Shown: one piece after another, positions 6,749 to 10,757 of the stretch
How positions within the stretch are numbered: the first letter of the stretch is position 1
Layout: each line of letters opens with the position of its first letter
Origin: Paracoccaceae bacterium
GTDB taxonomy: Bacteria > Pseudomonadota > Alphaproteobacteria > Rhodobacterales > Rhodobacteraceae
Direction: 5' to 3'
Assembly (NCBI GenBank): GCA_007134805.1
Contig: SLKB01000278.1
Location: forward strand, 1 to 10,757
DNA length: 10,757 bases
Notes under the pieces: generated by a model
The model's database searches: none
What the model saw: only the letters and a program-made list of their open reading frames with translations
Told to the model about the DNA's origin: nothing
Position numbers and translations under genes: made by a program

Positions 6749-7851
6749 GGCTGCTCTCCGGCGTCACGGGCCGCGGGCTCGCGCCAGCTGACATGGACGC
6801 GGGCGCCCTCGCGGGTGAATTCCTGGCCTACGACGATCGCGGCGATCTCGTCGGGCAGACCGCCAAGCCAGATACCCTCATCAGTGTCGCGCAGCATCCG
6901 GGCCGGGGCGAAGCTCACCTGACCCTCGTCATCGACAAGGCGCAGGCCCAGTTCGCCCGCGTCATTGAGCGTGAGCGCAGAGCCCGGCAGCAGATGGCCC
7001 GTCTGCGCCTGCGCGGTCACAAGGATGGTGGCGCTTTGGCCATCGCGGATGCGGCCATCCGGGTTGGGCAGTTCGACATCGACGCGGAACGTGCGCGTTT
7101 CACGATCTGCCGAGCGCGCAATGAAGGTCACAACCCCCATCACTTCGCGCCCCGAGGCGAGGCGCGCCGCTGCCGGTGCGCCGACTTCAAGAAGGTCGAC
7201 CTGCGCTTCGGTCGCAAAGCCCACAAGCTGGATCGGGTCAAGCTGGATCAGCGTCGCACACAGCCCGCCGGGCTGCAGGAAGGCGCCCAGTTCGGCCGTG
7301 TCGCTTTCCAGCAGGCCATCGAACGGGGCATGCATCACGAGGCGCGCGACTTCCTCGACGGCGCGATCAACACCTGCTTGCGCCGTTTGCAGCGCGGCGC
7401 GCGCACTCGCCAGCCGGGTTTCGCTGCCAAAGCCGCCATCGGCAAGCCCCTGGGCGGCGCGGAAATTGATCTCGGCCTCGGCCAGTCGGGCCTGCGCTTC
7501 GTCGAGTGCGGCCTTGCGCACGCCGGGGGACAATTCGCACAGCGGATCGCCCGCCTCGACACTGTGCCCGCGCCGCAGGGGTTCGGAAACGACCAGCCCC
7601 GAGGTTTCGGAGCGCACCTCGACCGATCGCTTGGCCTCGGTTCGGCCGCGCAGCACCACATTGGTGTCGATGCTGCGCGCGGTTGAGCGCTGCGCCAGCA
7701 CGCGGGTCAGCGTCTCGGGCGGCGCGTCCTCTTCGGCCGCGACCTCGTCGGCGACGACGCCGGCGAAGGACATGAGCGCATCCCGCTCCATCACGACGAG
7801 ATACATCACGAAGGCCACCATCATGGCAGTCAGGACAGGGAAGATACGCAT
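6745..7851 (-). CDS. RND efflux periplasmic adaptor (membrane fusion protein)
   Basis: This adaptor links the RND pump to an outer-membrane channel of the TolC/OprM type. Of 368 residues, 3-21 form an uncleaved-looking N-terminal membrane anchor; there is no lipobox cysteine, so it is not an AcrA-style lipoprotein. The lipoyl half-motifs lie at about 75-108 (SETSGLVVSEPLRRGHSVEAGD) and 172-198 (APFDGLLES... ), flanking an alanine-rich alpha-hairpin at about 112-170, which is short for the family. The beta-barrel domain is about 204-280 (with RTFRVDVELPNPD and RDGQSA) and the membrane-proximal domain about 285-355. The ATG at 7851 has GGAG eight bases upstream. It is the first gene of a two-gene operon with the pump, overlapping it by four bases. 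No outer-membrane factor gene is present in the window, so the channel is probably encoded elsewhere. Confidence 0.92.
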   Translation of the reverse strand: MRIFPVLTAMMVAFVMYLVVMERDALMSFAGVVADEVAAEEDAPPETLTRVLAQRSTARSIDTNVVLRGRTEAKRSVEVRSETSGLVVSEPLRRGHSVEAGDPLCELSPGVRKAALDEAQARLAEAEINFRAAQGLADGGFGSETRLASARAALQTAQAGVDRAVEEVARLVMHAPFDGLLESDTAELGAFLQPGGLCATLIQLDPIQLVGFATEAQVDLLEVGAPAAARLASGREVMGVVTFIARSADRETRTFRVDVELPNPDGRIRDGQSATILVTAQAQTGHLLPGSALTLNDAGELGLRLVDDEGQVSFAPARMLRDTDEGIWLGGLPDEIAAIVVGQEFTREGARVHVSWREPAARDAGEQP

Positions 7852-7896
7852 GCCGGATGCTCCGCGAAAATCTGTGCAACATATAGGTTAAATACG

Positions 7897-7914
7897 CTGA
7901 ACTGAACAGTTCAG
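7897..7914. promoter_or_regulatory. palindromic operator candidate upstream of the efflux operon
   Basis: CTGAACAGTTCAG at 7902-7914 is a perfect palindrome of two 6-base half-sites around a central A. A further CTGAA half-site starts at 7897, so the whole stretch also reads as an 18-base inverted repeat CTGAACT-GAAC-AGTTCAG. It lies 46 bases before the adaptor start. On the minus strand TGTTCA then 17 bases then TATATG (7885-7880) could be the promoter, in which case the palindrome covers the -35. This layout is typical of repression by a TetR/AcrR-type dimer. A run of seven T follows on the plus strand (7916-7922), so a weak intrinsic terminator acting rightward is an alternative reading. 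No regulator gene is in the window. Confidence 0.55.
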
Positions 7915-7981
7915 ATTTTTTTGCGCCTGCAGAAAATTTGCTTCTGGGCCAATCTTGTCCCATCCGTGCCAGACAGGCGCG

Positions 7982-8012
7982 AGGGGTCTTTGGAAAGCGC
8001 GCGCAGGGGTCT
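7982..8012 (+). repeat. short direct repeat before the YfgM-like gene
   Basis: AGGGGTCT occurs at 7982-7989 and again at 8005-8012, 23 bases apart start to start, or roughly two helical turns. Both copies lie in the leader region of the YfgM-bamB-der operon. They could be paired half-sites for a regulator, but eight bases is short and I know of no regulator with this site. Confidence 0.3.
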
Positions 8013-8056
8013 GGCAAATGAGGCCGCTTCACGCTAAGAGGGCGTCATGCATACTT

Positions 8057-8061
8057 GGGGG
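8057..8061 (+). promoter_or_regulatory. ribosome binding site supporting the TTG start at 8067
   Basis: GGGGG at 8057-8061 sits five bases before the TTG at 8067. The frame is open further up to a TTG at 8055, but that codon would overlap this G run and add four residues not expected for the family, so 8067 is preferred. Confidence 0.5.
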
Positions 8062-8066
8062 CCGTC

Positions 8067-8717
8067 TTGAGCAACTCTGACAGTTTTTTCAATGAAGTGA
8101 CTGAGGAACTTCGGCGCGAGAAGATGATGAGCTACGCCCGCCGGTATGGCTGGATCCTGGCGCTCGGGGTTGTGCTGATCGTGGGTGGTGCCGCGTGGAA
8201 CGAGTGGCGCAAGGCCTCGGAGCGCGCGAGCGCGGAAGCATTTGGCACCGCAGTTCTGACCGCGCTCGAACAGGAGAGCCCGGCCGCGCGGATGCGCCTG
8301 CTCTCGGAGATCGAGACAAGCGGGGCCCAGACTGGCATCATCCAGCTCTTGAGCGCGGGTGAGTTGTTCGAGACCGACCGGCGCGGGGCGCTCGGTGCCC
8401 TGCAGGCCGCGTCCGAAGACGTGAGCCTGCCCGACGCCTATCGCCAGTTGGCCATGCTCAAGCGCATCATCGCCGGTGGCGCCGAGATCCCGGTGGCCGA
8501 GCGCGAGGCGCTGCTTGCGGATCTGTCCCAGCCCGGTCAGCCGCTGCGCCCGATGGCGCTTGAGCAGCGTGCTCTTCTGGCACTCGAACAGGGCGAGGAG
8601 CAAACAGCCATTGAAATCCTGACCGACTTGTTGGAACAATCCGACGTGACCAGCGGGTTGCGCCAGCGTGTCTCGCAATTGCTTGTCGCGCTCGGGTCGC
8701 CCCCGGGGGCCGGGTGA
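8067..8717 (+). CDS. YfgM-like tetratricopeptide membrane protein (SecYEG ancillary type)
   Basis: This is a bitopic inner-membrane protein of about 216 residues: a short cytoplasmic N-terminus with the SFFNEVTEELRRE stretch typical of the family, one membrane helix at about 28-46 (RYGWILALGVVLIVGG), and a periplasmic helical domain from about 50 on, with degenerate TPR-like helix pairs (for example 162-190, PMALEQRALLALEQGEEQTA). In E. coli YfgM associates with the SecYEG translocon and periplasmic chaperones; the same role here is inferred. The start is taken as TTG at 8067, giving MSNSDSF; no ATG fits. Forty bases downstream is bamB and then der, the same order as in E. coli, which strongly supports the assignment. 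The promoter probably lies in 7930-8050, but I see only a weak candidate (CTGGCA at 8011-8016 and GCTAAG at 8033-8038). Confidence 0.85.
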   Translation: MSNSDSFFNEVTEELRREKMMSYARRYGWILALGVVLIVGGAAWNEWRKASERASAEAFGTAVLTALEQESPAARMRLLSEIETSGAQTGIIQLLSAGELFETDRRGALGALQAASEDVSLPDAYRQLAMLKRIIAGGAEIPVAEREALLADLSQPGQPLRPMALEQRALLALEQGEEQTAIEILTDLLEQSDVTSGLRQRVSQLLVALGSPPGAG

Positions 8718-8757
8718 GCGCCCGGTCCGGTTGGCCCCGACAAAGGGATGGGAGCAA

Positions 8758-10071
8758 ATGGTGACACTCAGGACCTGCGCGCATCTTTTGGTGATCGGGC
8801 TGGTGCTCGCGGGCTGCAACCGCGAGTTCATCCTTGAGGGAGAGCGTGTGCCGCTGCGTGCGACGCTGGACGGGACGACGGCCGAGCCCGAAAACCGGGC
8901 GCCTGCGCTGTCGCTGCCGGCAACCCGCGTCAATTCGGACTGGACGCACCGGCTCGGCGCGGCTTCGACCCGGCCGGAGCATCCCGCGCTCGGCACTCCG
9001 CTGCGCCAGATCTGGTCGGTGCCGATCGGGCAGGGTGACGGGCGGCGCCATCGCATCACGGCAGAGCCGGTGACTGCGGGCGACGTGATCTACACGCTCG
9101 ACAGCCGCGCCCGCGTCAGTGCAACCTCGCGCCAGGGCGCCCCGGTCTGGACCCGCGATCTGACGCCCGATTTCACGCGCAACGCCGATTCTGCGTCGGG
9201 CGGGGGGCTCGCGATCGCAGATGGGCGGCTTTATGTCACCTCGGCCTTCGGGATGGTCTGGGCGCTTGATGCGGCAAGCGGTGCGACGATCTGGTCGAAG
9301 CGCTTCGACGCCCCGATCAGCGCGGCCCCCACTGCCGCTGGACAGCATCTTTATGTCGTGGCCTCGGATAGCACGGCCTGGGCGCTCGATGCGGCGACCG
9401 GGCAGACTGACTGGCAAATATCGGGCGCCCCCTCGCCCTCGTCCATGGTGGGGGGTGCGGCACCCGCTGTCGCAGGCACGACCGTGATCTTCCCCACACC
9501 CTCGGGCGAGTTGGTGGCCGCGCGCCGCGACACTGGCCAGACATTGTGGCGCCGCGCAGTGGCCGGCACGCGGGTGGGCGTCGCCTATGCGTCGGTGACC
9601 GATGTCACGGGCGACCCGGTGGTGCAGGGCGACAGGATCTTCGTGGGCAACCAGTCCGGCCGGATCATGGCGCTGTCGCTCAGCGATGGCCGCCAGATCT
9701 GGGACGCGGACGAGGCCGCCTATGGGCCGGTCTGGCCTGCGGGCGGGTCGGTCTTTCTGATGTCCGACCGCAACCGGCTGATCCGGCTCGATGCCGCGAA
9801 CGGTGCGTTCATCTGGGCAGCCGATCTGCCGCTTTTTACCGAAACGCGTGAGCGGCGCCGGGCGGGCATCTATCCGCATTTCGGACCGGTTCTCGCCGGT
9901 GGGCGGCTGATCGTGGGCTCGGGCGATGGGGTGCTGCGCAGTTTCGATCCCACCTCGGGCGCGCCCCTTGAGCAGCTGACGCTGCAATCCGGTGCGGCCA
10001 GCGCACCGATCGTTGCGGGGGGCACGCTCTATGTCGTCAACCGTGACGGGCAATTGACCGCGTGGCGCTGA
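8758..10071 (+). CDS. bamB: outer-membrane protein assembly lipoprotein BamB
   Basis: BamB is the beta-propeller lipoprotein of the BAM complex, which folds beta-barrel proteins into the outer membrane; it acts on the periplasmic face. The first residues form a lipoprotein signal peptide, with a charged MVTLR start, a hydrophobic core (LLVIGLVLA) and a lipobox LAGC whose cysteine is C20. The rest consists of PQQ-like propeller repeats of the type 'LYVTSAFGMVWALDAASGATIW', recurring about every 40-50 residues, with ALDAATGQTDW, ARRDTGQTLW, ALSLSDGRQIW and RLDAANGAFIW as clear blade ends. The length of 437 residues is somewhat longer than E. coli BamB (392). The open frame runs upstream to 8668, but the lipoprotein signal fixes the start at ATG 8758, which has AAAGGG and GGGAG upstream. 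It sits 40 bases after the TPR gene and 24 before der, so the three probably form one operon. Confidence 0.92.
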   Translation: MVTLRTCAHLLVIGLVLAGCNREFILEGERVPLRATLDGTTAEPENRAPALSLPATRVNSDWTHRLGAASTRPEHPALGTPLRQIWSVPIGQGDGRRHRITAEPVTAGDVIYTLDSRARVSATSRQGAPVWTRDLTPDFTRNADSASGGGLAIADGRLYVTSAFGMVWALDAASGATIWSKRFDAPISAAPTAAGQHLYVVASDSTAWALDAATGQTDWQISGAPSPSSMVGGAAPAVAGTTVIFPTPSGELVAARRDTGQTLWRRAVAGTRVGVAYASVTDVTGDPVVQGDRIFVGNQSGRIMALSLSDGRQIWDADEAAYGPVWPAGGSVFLMSDRNRLIRLDAANGAFIWAADLPLFTETRERRRAGIYPHFGPVLAGGRLIVGSGDGVLRSFDPTSGAPLEQLTLQSGAASAPIVAGGTLYVVNRDGQLTAWR

Positions 10072-10095
10072 GCCGCCGCGCCGGAGTGTCCTGAG

Positions 10096-10757
10096 ATGAG
10101 CTTTACCCTCGCCATTGTCGGGCGTCCCAATGTCGGCAAATCGACCCTGTTCAACCGGCTGGTGGGCAAGCGGCTGGCGCTGGTTGATGATCAGCCAGGC
10201 GTGACGCGCGATCTGCGCGAGGGCGAGGCGCGGCTCGGCGATCTGCGGTTTACCGTGATCGACACCGCCGGGCTGGAAGAGGCGACCGATGACAGCCTCC
10301 AGGGGCGGATGCGTCGGCTGACCGAGCGCGCGGTGGACATGGCCGATATCTGCCTCTTCCTGGTCGATGCGCGTGCGGGCATCACACCCACCGATGAGGT
10401 CTTTGCCGACATCCTGCGCAAGCGCGCGGATCATGTGATCCTTGGCGCCAACAAGGCCGAGGGGCGCGCGGGCGAGGCGGGGGTGCTTGACGCCTACAGC
10501 CTGGGTCTTGGCGAGCCATTGCGCCTGTCGGCCGAGCATGGCGAGGGGCTTGACGAGCTCTACCACATGCTGCGCCCACTGGCCGAGGAGCACGAAGAGC
10601 GTGCAGCCCTAGACGCGCCCGTGGTCGATCTGGATCTCGACCCTGAGGACAGTGAGGCAAGCGATTTTACGCCCACACCCGCGCGGCCGTTGCAGATCGC
10701 GGTGATCGGGCGGCCAAATGCCGGCAAATCGACCCTGATCAACCGCATCCTGGGCGA
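10096..10757 (+). CDS. der: ribosome-assembly GTPase Der (EngA), N-terminal part
   Basis: Der is a tandem-GTPase needed for maturation of the 50S ribosomal subunit in the cytoplasm. The window holds the first 220 codons and is cut by the right edge. The first G domain is complete: G1 GRPNVGKS (9-16), G2 threonine in GVTRD (35-39), G3 DTAG (56-59), G4 NKAE (119-122; the NKxD position carries Glu, a known variant in this domain of alphaproteobacterial Der), and G5 SAEHG (145-149). An acidic linker at about 165-195 follows, then the second G domain opens with a second G1, GRPNAGKS (205-212). Two G1 motifs in one frame are diagnostic of Der. The ATG at 10096 has GGAG (10083-10086) nine bases upstream. 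It follows bamB by 24 bases, as expected for this conserved cluster. Confidence 0.96.
   Translation, partial: MSFTLAIVGRPNVGKSTLFNRLVGKRLALVDDQPGVTRDLREGEARLGDLRFTVIDTAGLEEATDDSLQGRMRRLTERAVDMADICLFLVDARAGITPTDEVFADILRKRADHVILGANKAEGRAGEAGVLDAYSLGLGEPLRLSAEHGEGLDELYHMLRPLAEEHEERAALDAPVVDLDLDPEDSEASDFTPTPARPLQIAVIGRPNAGKSTLINRILG

Noticed and set aside
6793..7891. Long plus-strand open frames opposite the adaptor gene
   Set aside because: Their translations have low-complexity Arg/Ser/Ala composition and no motif, while the minus-strand adaptor has all expected domains.
8467..10593. A 708-codon minus-strand open frame across bamB and the start of der
   Set aside because: It crosses three genes with recognisable products on the plus strand, is rich in Arg, Gly and His, and has no recognisable fold. 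It is an antisense shadow of high-GC coding DNA.

Overview
This window looks like chromosomal DNA from an alphaproteobacterium, most likely a member of the Rhodobacterales. The reasons are the high GC content with strong G/C third-position bias, a phosphatidylserine synthase of the short alphaproteobacterial form, the gene order TPR membrane protein - bamB - der, and a GCG-TTG acceptor-stem tRNA-Asp. The assignment rests on protein resemblance and gene order; no rRNA is present.

Layout from left to right. (1) A phosphatidylserine synthase gene (pssA, 11-742, +) lies at the left edge. (2) A complete tRNA-Asp(GTC) follows at 841-917. (3) A D-lyxose ketol-isomerase-type cupin enzyme (1002-1673, +) comes next, then an ABC1/UbiB-family atypical kinase whose motifs are of the mitochondrial COQ8 type (1718-3040, +). 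(4) Convergent to these, on the minus strand, is a two-gene efflux operon: a periplasmic adaptor (6745-7851) and an unusually large RND pump of 1232 residues (3050-6748), joined by an ATGA stop/start overlap. (5) A 215-base divergent intergenic region (7852-8066) holds a perfect 13-base palindrome that is probably the operator of the efflux operon. (6) On the plus strand follow a YfgM-like TPR membrane protein (from a TTG start at 8067), the outer-membrane assembly lipoprotein BamB (8758-10071) and the start of the ribosome-assembly GTPase Der (10096 to the right edge). This is the same order as yfgM-bamB-der in Escherichia coli.

Functionally the window is mostly housekeeping and envelope biology: phospholipid synthesis, quinone-related kinase, drug or solute efflux, protein translocation and outer-membrane assembly, and ribosome assembly. 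The adaptor and pump form one tripartite efflux unit that lacks a local outer-membrane channel and a local regulator gene. The sugar isomerase is the one metabolic gene without an obvious pathway partner nearby.

I found no mobile element, CRISPR array, toxin-antitoxin pair or evident new multi-gene system. The items most worth a second look are the two inserts and long tail in the RND pump, the operator-like palindrome with no neighbouring TetR gene, the COQ8-like motif set with a five-glycine zipper in the ABC1 kinase, and an inverted repeat that could mask the ribosome binding site of the isomerase gene.
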